DNA from: Xylanibacter ruminicola
GTDB lineage: Bacteria; Bacteroidota; Bacteroidia; Bacteroidales; Bacteroidaceae
Length of the DNA stretch: 64,000 nucleotides
Assembly: GCF_900142525.1 (NCBI RefSeq)
Contig: NZ_FRBD01000009.1
Location: 1 to 64,000 of the forward strand
Direction of reading: 5' to 3'
A program made the translations under genes and the position numbers. Positions 16,972 through 26,129 of the stretch are shown piece after piece. A model generated the notes under the pieces. That model was not told the origin of the DNA and searched no databases. It saw nothing but the letters and a program-made list of their open reading frames with translations. The first letter of the stretch is position 1; the number at the start of each line of letters is the position of its first letter.

Positions 16972-18156
16972 TTATCCTCTTGCCAATTTGTAGATAGCTT
17001 CCATATCCTCGGCCTTAAGCACTTTCAAGCATCCACACGTATGCTGATAATCACGGCTGCACTTACGAGTCATCTCACGAATCTCATCATCGGTAATATC
17101 TCGTCCTATAAGTTCCTTGATATTGATAGGCATGCCGATAGCATGATAGAAACGCTCCATGGCCTCGATGCCTTTAATGGCTGTGGCCTCAGGATTGGCA
17201 AAGTCGTTGGGCACATTCATCACATTAACTGCAAAACGCACAAAACGACTCAGATTCTGATGCATCACATAGCGCGCCCAACTAGGCCAGATAGCTGCCA
17301 GACCTGCACCATGAGTAACATCGAACATGCCGCTGAGTTCGTGCTCCAACTGGTGAGTAGCCCAGTCGTCGCTCACACCACAACCAGTAAGTCCGTTGTG
17401 AGCCAGACTGCCACCCCACATAATCTGGGCACGCTGGCGATAATCCTCAGGATTCTTCAGCACATCGAACACGGCGGTCATCATACGACGCATCACGGCT
17501 TCAGCCAAATCAGTAGTCAGATCCATATCGTCATCTATAGTAAAGTAACGCTCCATGGTGTGCATAATCATATCGGTAACACCAGCCGCAGTCTGATAAG
17601 GAGGAAGCGTAAAAGTGCGACAAGGATTCATGATGGCGAATTTAGGGCGAGACATGTTGTTACTGTATCCCAACTTAACATCGCCATCTTCGTTGGTTAT
17701 TACACTTGCCTCGCTCATCTCACTACCAGCAGCAGGGATAGTGAGAACTGAAGCCACTGGCAACATGCACTTTGGTTCGGCCTTGCCTAAGTAAATATCC
17801 CAAACATCACCCTTGAAGCAAACGCCGTAGGCGATGCACTTTGACGAGTCGATAACACTACCGCCACCAACAGCAAGAATAAAGTCGACGCCCTCTTTAC
17901 GACAAAGATCAATGCCCTCTTTGGCCAGTGAGAGACGCGGATTTGGCACCACACCACCAAGTGTCACAAACTCGATTCCACCATCACGTAACAAGCCACA
18001 TATCTTATCAAGCAGGCCAGAACGTACGGCACTCTTTCCGCCATAGTGTACCAGCACCTTTGTACCACCATACTTCTTAACTAATTGAGCAACCTGCTCT
18101 TCCGACTCCTTGCCAAATACGACTTCAGTCGGTGCATAATAATTGAAATCTTTCAT
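16972..18156 (-). CDS. Iron-containing alcohol dehydrogenase (BDH/YqhD-like)
   Basis: 394 residues. Family III (iron-type) alcohol dehydrogenase: FNYYAPTEVVFGKESEEQV at the start, GGGSVIDSSKCIAYG (NADP-binding loop) near 97-111, and the metal-binding region with DMIMHTMERYF and HQLEHELSGMFDVTHGAGLA. That arrangement of one Asp and three His residues is as in YqhD/BdhA, which reduce aldehydes using NADPH. First gene of the operon, with a promoter at 18208-18215. Probably helps detoxify or reduce an aldehyde intermediate. Confidence 0.9.
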   Translation of the reverse strand: MKDFNYYAPTEVVFGKESEEQVAQLVKKYGGTKVLVHYGGKSAVRSGLLDKICGLLRDGGIEFVTLGGVVPNPRLSLAKEGIDLCRKEGVDFILAVGGGSVIDSSKCIAYGVCFKGDVWDIYLGKAEPKCMLPVASVLTIPAAGSEMSEASVITNEDGDVKLGYSNNMSRPKFAIMNPCRTFTLPPYQTAAGVTDMIMHTMERYFTIDDDMDLTTDLAEAVMRRMMTAVFDVLKNPEDYRQRAQIMWGGSLAHNGLTGCGVSDDWATHQLEHELSGMFDVTHGAGLAAIWPSWARYVMHQNLSRFVRFAVNVMNVPNDFANPEATAIKGIEAMERFYHAIGMPINIKELIGRDITDDEIREMTRKCSRDYQHTCGCLKVLKAEDMEAIYKLARG

Positions 18157-18207
18157 ACCGTAAAAGTTAGAATTTGTTTATTCTTTGTTTTGTGTTAAAA
18201 ATCTGTG

Positions 18208-18215
18208 CAAATATA
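18208..18215 (-). promoter_or_regulatory. -7 box TATATTTG for the oxidoreductase operon
   Basis: TATATTTGC on the minus strand, an exact TAnnTTTG match, 52 bases before the ATG at 18156. Confidence 0.75.
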
Positions 18216-18246
18216 AACAAATAATTTGATAAACACATAACATATA

Positions 18247-18285
18247 ACAAAAAAATTAATCCCCAGCCATACGACGGGGGATTAA
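18247..18285 (-). terminator. Terminator of the polysaccharide utilisation operon
   Basis: TTAATCCCC (18256-18264) pairs with GGGGATTAA (18277-18285); on the minus strand it is followed by a run of T residues. It ends the transcript of the glycan-binding protein gene. Confidence 0.85.
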
Positions 18286-18311
18286 CTTTTGAAAAATCAA
18301 CTATCTATGTG

Positions 18312-19673
18312 CTATTCTATGGTAATTTTCTTCAATGTATAGCCATATCCAACAATCAACATACCTCCGCGCTCATCAACGATGGCTTTGTTGGCTTCGG
18401 TATAAGTAAAATCATATGGATTGGGAGTATCACTAGTCAGGTCAAACTGAGCTACGACCTGATCTTCGGGATTATCGCCCCACCAAGGAGTGGTGATACG
18501 CATAGAATGGTAGCCCTCTGGCATGTCAACCAGCTCATAATAGACATGTATTGTAGCACCTACTGGAACTGCAGCCAAATCGTCGGCAGAAACAGACACA
18601 TTGCTAGCGCCCCAGTTGATATCTACGCCACCTTCCCAAATAACATTCTCAGCTGGAGCGACTTCCTCGACAGCAACAACCTTAGTTAACTTATAACCAT
18701 AGCCTACAATCAACATACCTCCACGCTCATCTACAAGAGCTTTGATAGCTTCGGTATAAATAAACTCATAGGGTTTAGGAGTATCGTCGGTAAGATCGAA
18801 CTGAGCAACTACCTGATCTTCGGGATTATCGCCCCACCATGGAGTGGTAATACGCATAGCATGGTATCCCTCTGGCATGTCAGCCATTTCGTAGACCAAA
18901 CGGATAGTTGCACCAACAGGAACATCAGCCAGATCATCGGCAGTAACAGTTGCATTGCTAGCGCCCCAATTGATATCGACATCACCTTCCCAAAGCACCG
19001 TTTCTTTCACACCAGGATCAACGTAGGTATCGTTGCTGACAGTGAACAAGCCACATCCATAGCGCATGCCATCAGCCTCGATACTAACCATATACTGTCC
19101 CTCGGCCATTGCTGGAACATCGAAGGTTACCTTACCATCTGCAAAAGACACGTTAGAAGCCTCCTGCTTACCAATAAACACTTTAGATACAGAAGTTACA
19201 TTGGCTATATCCACAGTCTTAGTGGTACCAATAGTCAACCAACGCGACTTGGCATCGCTGGCAAATGCGGGATCGCCCTCGGCAGGACGTACAACCAGCA
19301 TACATGTGCGAGAAGTTGAAAGTCCCTGAGTGGTGGTAGCAACAATCTTCAGGACATGATCGCCTGCTATTACAGGTACATCAATTTTCAAACCTTCGGC
19401 AACCTGCTCATCGTCGATGAACCACGTTACTGTGGTGTAGTCGGCAGGTGTAACAATAGCCTCATAAGTGAAATTGGTGGTACGTTCAATGTTCGCGAGG
19501 GTAGCAGGCTCTCCATTTTTACCTTCGGGGATATCAGTGTTCAAGATGCGGGGAGCATCAAATTCGCTAGCTGTGAAGAACGGATTCTCATCAGACGAGC
19601 AAGCCGTTGTTGCAGCCAAACTGCAACCCACAAAGAACAGAGCGATATACTTTGATATATTCTTGTTAATCAT
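18312..19673 (-). CDS. Surface glycan-binding lipoprotein (SusE/F-like position) with duplicated C-terminal module
   Basis: 453 residues. The lipoprotein signal has ATTACSSDEN with lipid Cys25. An Ig/PKD-like domain (about 38-130) and an IPT-like domain (about 133-214) are followed by two near-identical modules at 226-335 and 344-453. Each begins WEG-VDINWGASN, holds an RITTPWWGDNPEDQVVAQFDL core and ends ERGGMLIVGYGY. The paired Trp residues suggest carbohydrate stacking. In SusCD loci the gene downstream of SusD encodes a cell-surface protein that captures glycan, which fits its place and lipobox. The module family was not recognised by name. Confidence 0.82.
   Translation of the reverse strand: MINKNISKYIALFFVGCSLAATTACSSDENPFFTASEFDAPRILNTDIPEGKNGEPATLANIERTTNFTYEAIVTPADYTTVTWFIDDEQVAEGLKIDVPVIAGDHVLKIVATTTQGLSTSRTCMLVVRPAEGDPAFASDAKSRWLTIGTTKTVDIANVTSVSKVFIGKQEASNVSFADGKVTFDVPAMAEGQYMVSIEADGMRYGCGLFTVSNDTYVDPGVKETVLWEGDVDINWGASNATVTADDLADVPVGATIRLVYEMADMPEGYHAMRITTPWWGDNPEDQVVAQFDLTDDTPKPYEFIYTEAIKALVDERGGMLIVGYGYKLTKVVAVEEVAPAENVIWEGGVDINWGASNVSVSADDLAAVPVGATIHVYYELVDMPEGYHSMRITTPWWGDNPEDQVVAQFDLTSDTPNPYDFTYTEANKAIVDERGGMLIVGYGYTLKKITIE
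18315..18644 (-). repeat. Intragenic duplication, module B (copy 2)
   Basis: Encodes residues 344-453 of the glycan-binding protein. Its DNA is also close to module A at 18669-18998, with long identical stretches (for instance around the PWWGDNPEDQ codons), so the duplication is recent or kept similar by recombination. Confidence 0.85.
18669..18998 (-). repeat. Intragenic duplication, module A (copy 1)
   Basis: Encodes residues 226-335 of the glycan-binding protein; pairs with 18315-18644. Confidence 0.85.
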
Positions 19674-19704
19674 AATTCTTAATACTTTAGTTTATTCATA
19701 ACTA

Positions 19705-21453
19705 TTACTTCACGTTAATGTCGGCTACATCCCACCAGAGACGTTTGTGCCAGTCGTCAGAACCACCTAAGCGGTCGATAGCTGCCTTATAGTTGGCACT
19801 ATTATACTGGTTCTCCAGGATAGGATAGCGCAGACGTGTGGGAGTCTGAAGATTGTTGTCGTCATAAGTAAAGTCTGACTCATACTTGGGCAACTTTGTA
19901 CGATCCAGCAATACAGGATAGTCTGAACGACGCAGGTTAGCCCATGCCTCAGAGGGGTTCATCATGTGCAGAATCCAAGCCTGTGTATTGATAGCTTCCT
20001 TGGCATTGGCAGTCAATACGCCAGTATCAATAAGGCCATTAATATAGGTATCGATCTCGGTAGCCGAAATTCTATCTGCAACCTGCAGATAGTGGGTATT
20101 CATCCACTGTATAGAGGCCTTGACACCCGCCTTGAAGTGATCTTCAACAGAACCATCGACATTCCATCCCTTCAGTTTTGCCTCAGCCAGCAAGAACTCA
20201 ACTTCACCAGAATTAATAAGCGCACCTGGACGGTCGGGCATCTCAAAATCAATGCTGAGGAACGGGCGCATCATACGGGCCGGGAAGTTACTACCATCGA
20301 AACCTGCTTCAGGATAGAGATTAATAATGCGCTGTAGAGTTGGAATCTCTTCGATAGCAGGTGCATTAACCCAATCATTCCACCATGCAGCACCAGGGTT
20401 GCAGGGCTTCTCTACTTCGCCAGCACGGTTCAGATAGTCTACAACCTCATCGGTTACGTCAACATTCCACTCACGATCGGGTTTAGTTTCACTACGCTTA
20501 GTGTTAATGTAATGACGACATATGCGATAAAGACGCGGGTCGTTGTTATCCTTTAAAATATTGAAGAATGTGGAGCATACAAATGTTGGTGATGTGGGGT
20601 CCTGACCATAAAGGATCTCACCAAGGGCATTAACACGGAAGTCGAGATCGCGTGAGCCATCATACAAGGTGAAAGGACCGTCTGTATAAATAATATAGGC
20701 ATCATCGGCTGCACTGGTAATATAGCCACCAGCTGCATTAAGAGCTTTCTCGAACTCTTCCTGAGCCTTAGTAGGATTAACCTCACTAATACGCATGGCA
20801 TAGCGCATACGCAAGGTATTGGCATACTTACGCCAAGCATTAGCATCACCCTTCATGCTAGTCACGTCGCCACCAATGCGGTCGGAACCAGTACCCAACT
20901 GGTCGACACAAGCAGCCAGCTCAGTGAAGATAAAGTTATAGATATCTTCCTGAGAGTCGTACTTTGGAGTAGAAATACCAGAGATAAAACCAAGTCCAGC
21001 CTCAGTACAAGGCAGGTCGCCATAGATGTCAGTAAGCATGGCCATCAGGTACACACGATGAATGCGAAGGGCTGCGTTCGTATTAGGCTTATCCTCAGAA
21101 TTAGCAATCGCATCAACGATGTTCTTGATAGATACTGCATACAACTTGTCCCAAACAAGGCTCATTTGGTCATCCTGGGCGTGAACACTACCTGCATAGT
21201 TCGATACGTTCCAACCACCGGCAAAGTGCTGAGTAAATCCTGAAATATAGCTGCGGTAGGTGTCCATCATTCCGAAGTCACCATAGGTCTGCAGCAGGGC
21301 TGTAGTCAGCTGGGCACTGGATTCTATCGACTCTGCTTTCGAATCGTCGGTATTCAGCTTCTCCATATAACTGTCGCTACAAGCGGTAGTTGACATCAAT
21401 CCGCAACCAACGATACATGCAGCGAAGGTTTTCTTTATCATATTTGAAATCAT
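19705..21453 (-). CDS. SusD/RagB-family outer-membrane lipoprotein (SusD_2-like)
   Basis: 582 residues. Lipoprotein signal STTACSDSYMEKLNTDD with lipid Cys25. The TPR-like scaffold is recognisable: TQHFAGGWNVSNY, RVYLMAMLTDIYGDLPCTEA, KYANTLRMRYAMRIS, and near the C-terminus INTQAWILHMMNPSEAWANLRRSDYP. This is the SusD-like subgroup found with SusC TonB receptors. It forms the lid over the SusC channel and captures oligosaccharide. An AGGAGGG sequence lies 6 bases before the ATG, an unusually strong ribosome site for this phylum, which fixes the start. It follows SusC by 16 bases. Confidence 0.92.
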   Translation of the reverse strand: MISNMIKKTFAACIVGCGLMSTTACSDSYMEKLNTDDSKAESIESSAQLTTALLQTYGDFGMMDTYRSYISGFTQHFAGGWNVSNYAGSVHAQDDQMSLVWDKLYAVSIKNIVDAIANSEDKPNTNAALRIHRVYLMAMLTDIYGDLPCTEAGLGFISGISTPKYDSQEDIYNFIFTELAACVDQLGTGSDRIGGDVTSMKGDANAWRKYANTLRMRYAMRISEVNPTKAQEEFEKALNAAGGYITSAADDAYIIYTDGPFTLYDGSRDLDFRVNALGEILYGQDPTSPTFVCSTFFNILKDNNDPRLYRICRHYINTKRSETKPDREWNVDVTDEVVDYLNRAGEVEKPCNPGAAWWNDWVNAPAIEEIPTLQRIINLYPEAGFDGSNFPARMMRPFLSIDFEMPDRPGALINSGEVEFLLAEAKLKGWNVDGSVEDHFKAGVKASIQWMNTHYLQVADRISATEIDTYINGLIDTGVLTANAKEAINTQAWILHMMNPSEAWANLRRSDYPVLLDRTKLPKYESDFTYDDNNLQTPTRLRYPILENQYNSANYKAAIDRLGGSDDWHKRLWWDVADINVK

Positions 21454-21469
21454 ATTATATCCCTCCTAA

Positions 21470-24400
21470 TTAGAATTTGACGTTAACATTGAAACCATAG
21501 CTGCGACGTGAAGGCAGCGAACCATACTCAAGACCAAGACCAGAAGTATTGTAACCTGAGTCTGGATCAATATTCGGAATATTCTTCCATACGATGAATG
21601 GGTTACGTGCAACAAACGATACACTGAGGCTCTTCACAGCCTTGCCCAACCACTTCTCTGGGAAGGTATAACCAAATGTTATCTCACGACACTTTACATA
21701 CGAGTTGTCGTAAATAAACATTGAAGGTGCATTATCGGCAGCACTCTTCCAGTATGACTCTGGATTAACTGCGATATTATTTTCACGATAAGTACCATCA
21801 GCGTTCTGAATGACACCAGGCACAACGAGTCCCTCGCACTTGCCTGCAGCTCGCCACTCTTCGATTGTCATATTGGCAGCCTTACGGTTCTCTTCAGAAC
21901 GATACCATTCCTCACGACCAGCAAGAGTCTCGCTTGCTTTTCCTGTAGAATAGGCAGAACGCATTGACATTGAGAACAGGTCAGCGCCAACTTTTACGTC
22001 GAAACCGGCAGAGAGTCGGAAATTCTTGTAAGTGAACGTAGAGTAGAAACCACCTGTCCAATCCCACGATGCATTGCCGAGGGTATGTGTCTTATCGTCA
22101 ACATATGGCAGACCACTCTCAGGATTAATGATGAGCTGTCCATCATCGGTACGCTTGAAGTCTTTTCCGATAATACTACCATAGTTCTTACCAACCTCGG
22201 CACCTACACTAACACCACACCAGGTTGCCTTCTCCAGTTCAAAGTAGTCCATACCATCAATAAGAGATTTAACCTTATTAGTGTTCTTTGAGAAGTTTAC
22301 ACCTGCATCCCATGCAAAGTCGCCTAACTGAAGTACACGACCATTGAGAGCAAGTTCAATACCCTTATTCTCAATTTCTCCAGCATTGACAAGCTGATAA
22401 TTATAACCTGAGGTCGACGACGAAGCCAGAGCGATGATCTGGTCTTTAGACAACTGATTGTAGTATGTAAAGTCAAGTCCTAAACGTCCCTTAAAGAACT
22501 TCATCTCCAAACCGAGTTCAAAAGAGTTGGTACGTGTAGGCTTCAAGTCCTTGTTGGGCTGTGTATTGTTATTGATCATACCGATAACAAAACCGCCATA
22601 CGAATATTTAGCCGTAGAGTAGTTAAGTGCAAGCTGATAAGGATCGGTATCGCTACCTACCTGTGCCCACGAAGCACGAATCTTACCATAGTTAATCAGA
22701 TTCTTGTTCTTAATAAACTCTGAGAACACAATGCTACCAGAGAATGAGGGATATACATATACATTATTAGTAACAGGCAGGGTTGACGACTTATCACCGC
22801 GAACAGTTGCCTCCAGATAATAAGTATGCTGGTATCCTACACTGGCAGATCCAAATATTGAATTGATTTGTTTCTTATATGTATTCTGCTGTATGCTCTG
22901 CTCTGCGTAGTTCATGATAGCAACAACATCCTTCATCTGCTGGTCCATTCCAGTAAAGATGTCAGTCTTATTGTTTACTTTAAAGATATTACCACCCAAC
23001 GTAGCGTTTACATCAAAATTACCAAATGTATTATTATAGAGAGCAAGGAGTTCTGCATTCAATGTACGGTTGGTGTACTTCTGGTTTTGCAGCTGTCCGG
23101 CCATCTTTCCCGGAGTAGTCATACAGATGAAGTCTTCGAAATCCATATAGTTCATATCTGTACCAATGGTTCCCTGCAACTTCAAGTGATCGGTGATATT
23201 CCATATTGCTTTACCTGTCAGACGGAACACATCCTTAGCTGTGGTATTCTCATTCTTATAAAGATCCCAATATGGATTCTTGTTATACTGGTCATTACCA
23301 TTCCAGTTAGCATATTCACCTTCAGACGTCTGATAATTCTTCAGCCACTCTTGATTATAGGTATTGGCCAATGTCATCAGATTCTTACCTACGTTGCTCT
23401 GCGAGTCGCCGAGGGCTGGGCGGTTCTTAACGTCCTCACGAGTGTAGTTGGCAGTAAAGTCAAGATCAACAGGACCTGCAGAGGTTGTTACACGCAGGTT
23501 AAAGTTGTCACGACTCATGTGCGTATTAGGCAAGATATCTTTATTACGCATATCAGTAACAGAGAAACGAACACCGGTTTTGCCAGAGTTAACAGACAAT
23601 ATGGCTGTATTCTGAGCAGTAAGACCAGTACGGAAGAATTCGCTTGTGTTGTTTGGATACATCATAAACGGACGTTTCTCGTGGTCAAAGTACTCCACAA
23701 GGAAATTGTCGGCTTTTGCTCCCCAACTTGAATTGGTTCCTGTGGTGGCAGTACGACTATATGCGCCACCATAACCCATACCATACACCTGCTGAATATT
23801 ATCCCACTTTGCCAACTGCTTGTCGATAGTAAGCGAGCCATTGTACTCTACACTTACTTTATCCTTTTCTGCCTTCTTAGTAGTAATCAGAATCACACCA
23901 TGAGAAGCACGGCTACCATACAGAGCTGAAGCTGCAGGACCCTTCAACACAGTCATATTCTCGATATCGTCAGGGTTGATTGCCGAAATACCATCACCCA
24001 GATCGTAACCACCCTCGGTGCCTGCACTACCAAAGTTTGTGTTATCCAAGGGCACACCATCGATAACGTATAATGGCTGGTTATTACCACTAATCTCAGT
24101 ATTACCACGCAGGAGTACACGCGTAGAACCAGAAGCGCCACCGGCAGTATTCTGAACTACAAGACCAGCCACCTTACCCGAAAGTGAGTTAATGACATTT
24201 GTCTCCTTGGCTTTGGTAAGTTCTTCACCTTTTACCTCGGCAACACCATAACCAAGTGCCTTACGTTCACGCTTAATACCAAGAGCAGTTACAACTACCT
24301 CGCTAAGAACGGTTTTGTCCTCCTCCATTACAATTTTCATACCCTGATGAGCCTTGACTTTCTTGGTTGAAAAACCCACGTAACTAACTTCAAGAAGATC

Positions 24401-24643
24401 ACCAGGTTGGCATTTCAAAGAAAAGCGACCATCCAAATCGGTCACTGTTGCATTGTTTGTTCCAGCCACTTTGACGGTTGCACCAATCATTGGACCATCT
24501 GCATCCACAACAGTACCAGATATAACCTGGTCGTTTGGAGCTGCTGCGAGTTCTGCACGACTTGCCGCCTCAGCCATAGCCGAGAGTGGAGCCATCATCA
24601 TGCATGCACCAAGCAGACATAGAAACATTCTCTTTTTGTTCAT
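21470..24643 (-). CDS. SusC/RagA-family TonB-linked outer-membrane transporter
   Basis: 1057 residues. Signal peptide to about 25 (APLSAMAEAA), then the CarboxypepD_reg-like domain (GTVVDADGPMIGATVKVAG), a TonB-box-like SEVVVTALG near 113-121, the plug domain with SLSGKVAGLVVQNTAGGASG and PLYVIDGVPLDNTN, and a 22-strand barrel ending in RRSYGFNVNVKF. Full length. It imports oligosaccharides with SusD, using TonB energy. Its promoter at 24695-24702 carries the same operator as the GH5 gene upstream. Confidence 0.95.
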   Translation of the reverse strand: MNKKRMFLCLLGACMMMAPLSAMAEAASRAELAAAPNDQVISGTVVDADGPMIGATVKVAGTNNATVTDLDGRFSLKCQPGDLLEVSYVGFSTKKVKAHQGMKIVMEEDKTVLSEVVVTALGIKRERKALGYGVAEVKGEELTKAKETNVINSLSGKVAGLVVQNTAGGASGSTRVLLRGNTEISGNNQPLYVIDGVPLDNTNFGSAGTEGGYDLGDGISAINPDDIENMTVLKGPAASALYGSRASHGVILITTKKAEKDKVSVEYNGSLTIDKQLAKWDNIQQVYGMGYGGAYSRTATTGTNSSWGAKADNFLVEYFDHEKRPFMMYPNNTSEFFRTGLTAQNTAILSVNSGKTGVRFSVTDMRNKDILPNTHMSRDNFNLRVTTSAGPVDLDFTANYTREDVKNRPALGDSQSNVGKNLMTLANTYNQEWLKNYQTSEGEYANWNGNDQYNKNPYWDLYKNENTTAKDVFRLTGKAIWNITDHLKLQGTIGTDMNYMDFEDFICMTTPGKMAGQLQNQKYTNRTLNAELLALYNNTFGNFDVNATLGGNIFKVNNKTDIFTGMDQQMKDVVAIMNYAEQSIQQNTYKKQINSIFGSASVGYQHTYYLEATVRGDKSSTLPVTNNVYVYPSFSGSIVFSEFIKNKNLINYGKIRASWAQVGSDTDPYQLALNYSTAKYSYGGFVIGMINNNTQPNKDLKPTRTNSFELGLEMKFFKGRLGLDFTYYNQLSKDQIIALASSSTSGYNYQLVNAGEIENKGIELALNGRVLQLGDFAWDAGVNFSKNTNKVKSLIDGMDYFELEKATWCGVSVGAEVGKNYGSIIGKDFKRTDDGQLIINPESGLPYVDDKTHTLGNASWDWTGGFYSTFTYKNFRLSAGFDVKVGADLFSMSMRSAYSTGKASETLAGREEWYRSEENRKAANMTIEEWRAAGKCEGLVVPGVIQNADGTYRENNIAVNPESYWKSAADNAPSMFIYDNSYVKCREITFGYTFPEKWLGKAVKSLSVSFVARNPFIVWKNIPNIDPDSGYNTSGLGLEYGSLPSRRSYGFNVNVKF

Positions 24644-24694
24644 TTTGATTTTTGTTTTGAGTTAATATGAAATAATCGTTGATTTATTTGGGTG

Positions 24695-24702
24695 CAAAGA
24701 TA
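24695..24702 (-). promoter_or_regulatory. -7 box TATCTTTG for susC
   Basis: Exact TAnnTTTG match, followed by C, 52 bases before the SusC ATG. The conserved operator begins 21 bases upstream. Confidence 0.8.
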
Positions 24703-24722
24703 TCTGTATTCAGATAAAGACG

Positions 24723-24778
24723 GGTTTGAACACACTCAAAATAAGGTTTGAATACAGAAATGTGATAGTAATCAAACC
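24723..24778 (-). promoter_or_regulatory. Operator block upstream of susC
   Basis: Plus-strand elements GGTTTGA (24723), TCAAA (24736), GGTTTGAA (24745) and TCAAACC (24772), at offsets 0, 13, 22 and 49. The same elements occur at the same offsets and the same 21-base distance from the -7 box upstream of the GH5 gene. Likely binding site of the AraC-type regulator encoded at 26130-28928. Confidence 0.75.
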
Positions 24779-24793
24779 TATTATTGATAGTTT

Positions 24794-25981
24794 TTATACC
24801 CCTTTACCTTCCATAATACCCTGCAATGTCCAGACAGCCTTTACTTTCATACCTTTATTACGATCGAATATACCGAAATGTTCAGAGCCACTACCAAAGC
24901 TATTGTTATCCCAAACAAAAGTTGAGAAGCCACGCTTACGGGTTTCGCTTACTAAGAATCGGCAATAATAGGTCATATTCTCATGAATCAGATCGGTCTG
25001 TCCACTCTTCTGCCGATCAGTAACTCCCCACTCGCCTACTACGATACCAAGACCTTTGTTACTCCAAGTATCAACTACGCGATCAAAAAAATCGGTCATG
25101 CTATTCTCGTCATTAGGCGAAATCTCCCCCTTATCTTTATTAGATACTCCCCAATAGTTATACTTACATTCGCCTGCATAGTCCCAAGGAGTATAATAAT
25201 GAAACTCTACACTCATATAATCAAGTCCATTACCTTCAACATCGGTTGGGATAATGAAATCGCCGTTATTAATTCCGAAGTCAGGATTGCACACATATGT
25301 CTGCACAATAAGATGACGTTTGGTATTATTACCACCTGTAGCACGTACCACATCAATAAAAGTCTGATTATAAGAGTTTTGTACGGCCAGGTTCTCAGCT
25401 TCTGGTTTACCCCAGTTGTCCTTAATATGCACTTCATTAGTCCCAGCAAAGGCCACACGATAGTCGTACTTTGCAAATTCACTAGCTATATTCAACCACA
25501 ATAAAGCCAATTTCTGATTATTCTCTTCCTTATACTGGTTGGTGGGACGACCCTCTAACCACTTTTCATGATGAGTGTTGATAATCACCTTCAGATTGTT
25601 AGCCAGACACCAGTCTACAACCTCCTTGACACGCGTCAACCATGCTTTATCTATACTCATAGCCGCAGCATTCGTAATGTGACACTGCCAACGGATAGGA
25701 ATACGCACAGCATTAAAACCAGCATCCTTTACTGCCTTGATAGTTTTTTTCGTCACTACAGGATTTCCCCATGACGTTTCAGCTTTGATACTATTGTCGG
25801 GCATACCAATAAACATTGACTCACCATCTTGTCCTGGAGCCGAGCACTCAAACTGGTTGCCTAGATTCCAACCCACCACATCTTTGTTCCATTCCTTTGC
25901 TGTGGGCTGGGCTGTAACAGCTACAGGAATGATGGCAGCCATCAGTAGGCCATACCACAAACTAATCCATTTCCTTTTCAT
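24794..25981 (-). CDS. GH5 family glycoside hydrolase (endoglucanase-like)
   Basis: 395 residues. Signal peptide cut near VTA-Q at 24-25, without a lipobox, so periplasmic or secreted. GH5 hallmarks: NLGNQFE (39-45), VRIPIRW (92-98), VIINTHHEKW (132-141), the acid/base Glu183 in GTNEVHI (where NEP is usual), HYYTPW (261-266), and the nucleophile Glu317 in VVGEWG. Both catalytic Glu residues are present. Most relatives with this layout cut beta-1,4-glucan or mixed-linkage glucan; the exact substrate cannot be read here. It has its own promoter and shares its operator with susC. Confidence 0.92.
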   Translation of the reverse strand: MKRKWISLWYGLLMAAIIPVAVTAQPTAKEWNKDVVGWNLGNQFECSAPGQDGESMFIGMPDNSIKAETSWGNPVVTKKTIKAVKDAGFNAVRIPIRWQCHITNAAAMSIDKAWLTRVKEVVDWCLANNLKVIINTHHEKWLEGRPTNQYKEENNQKLALLWLNIASEFAKYDYRVAFAGTNEVHIKDNWGKPEAENLAVQNSYNQTFIDVVRATGGNNTKRHLIVQTYVCNPDFGINNGDFIIPTDVEGNGLDYMSVEFHYYTPWDYAGECKYNYWGVSNKDKGEISPNDENSMTDFFDRVVDTWSNKGLGIVVGEWGVTDRQKSGQTDLIHENMTYYCRFLVSETRKRGFSTFVWDNNSFGSGSEHFGIFDRNKGMKVKAVWTLQGIMEGKGV

Positions 25982-26019
25982 AACTATTGATCATTCTTTT
26001 TATTGGTTTTAAGCGGGTG

Positions 26020-26027
26020 CAAAGATA
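26020..26027 (-). promoter_or_regulatory. -7 box TATCTTTG for the GH5 gene
   Basis: Exact TAnnTTTG match, followed by C, 39 bases before the GH5 ATG. Confidence 0.8.
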
Positions 26028-26047
26028 CAACCAATATATATAGGAAT

Positions 26048-26103
26048 GGTTTGAGTGCATTCAAAAAAAGGTTTGAAAACTCTCAAACGTCGAGATTCAA
26101 ACC
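26048..26103 (-). promoter_or_regulatory. Operator block upstream of the GH5 gene
   Basis: Plus-strand elements GGTTTGA (26048), TCAAA (26061), GGTTTGAA (26070) and TCAAACC (26097): offsets 0, 13, 22 and 49, exactly as upstream of susC. The first element lies 21 bases from the -7 box in both cases. Confidence 0.75.
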
Positions 26104-26129
26104 TTTTGTAACAATGTAAAGGTAGATTT

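Noticed and set aside
16873-17751. 292-codon plus frame across two oxidoreductase genes
   Set aside because: Antisense to the Gfo/Idh/MocA and alcohol dehydrogenase genes, both of which are complete and recognisable.
18315-18998. CRISPR-like repeats
   Set aside because: The repeats are two long coding modules, not short repeats with spacers; no CRISPR array or cas gene was seen anywhere in the window.
22868-23731. 287-codon plus frame inside susC
   Set aside because: Antisense to an intact SusC gene with all family motifs; composition is that of a shadow frame.
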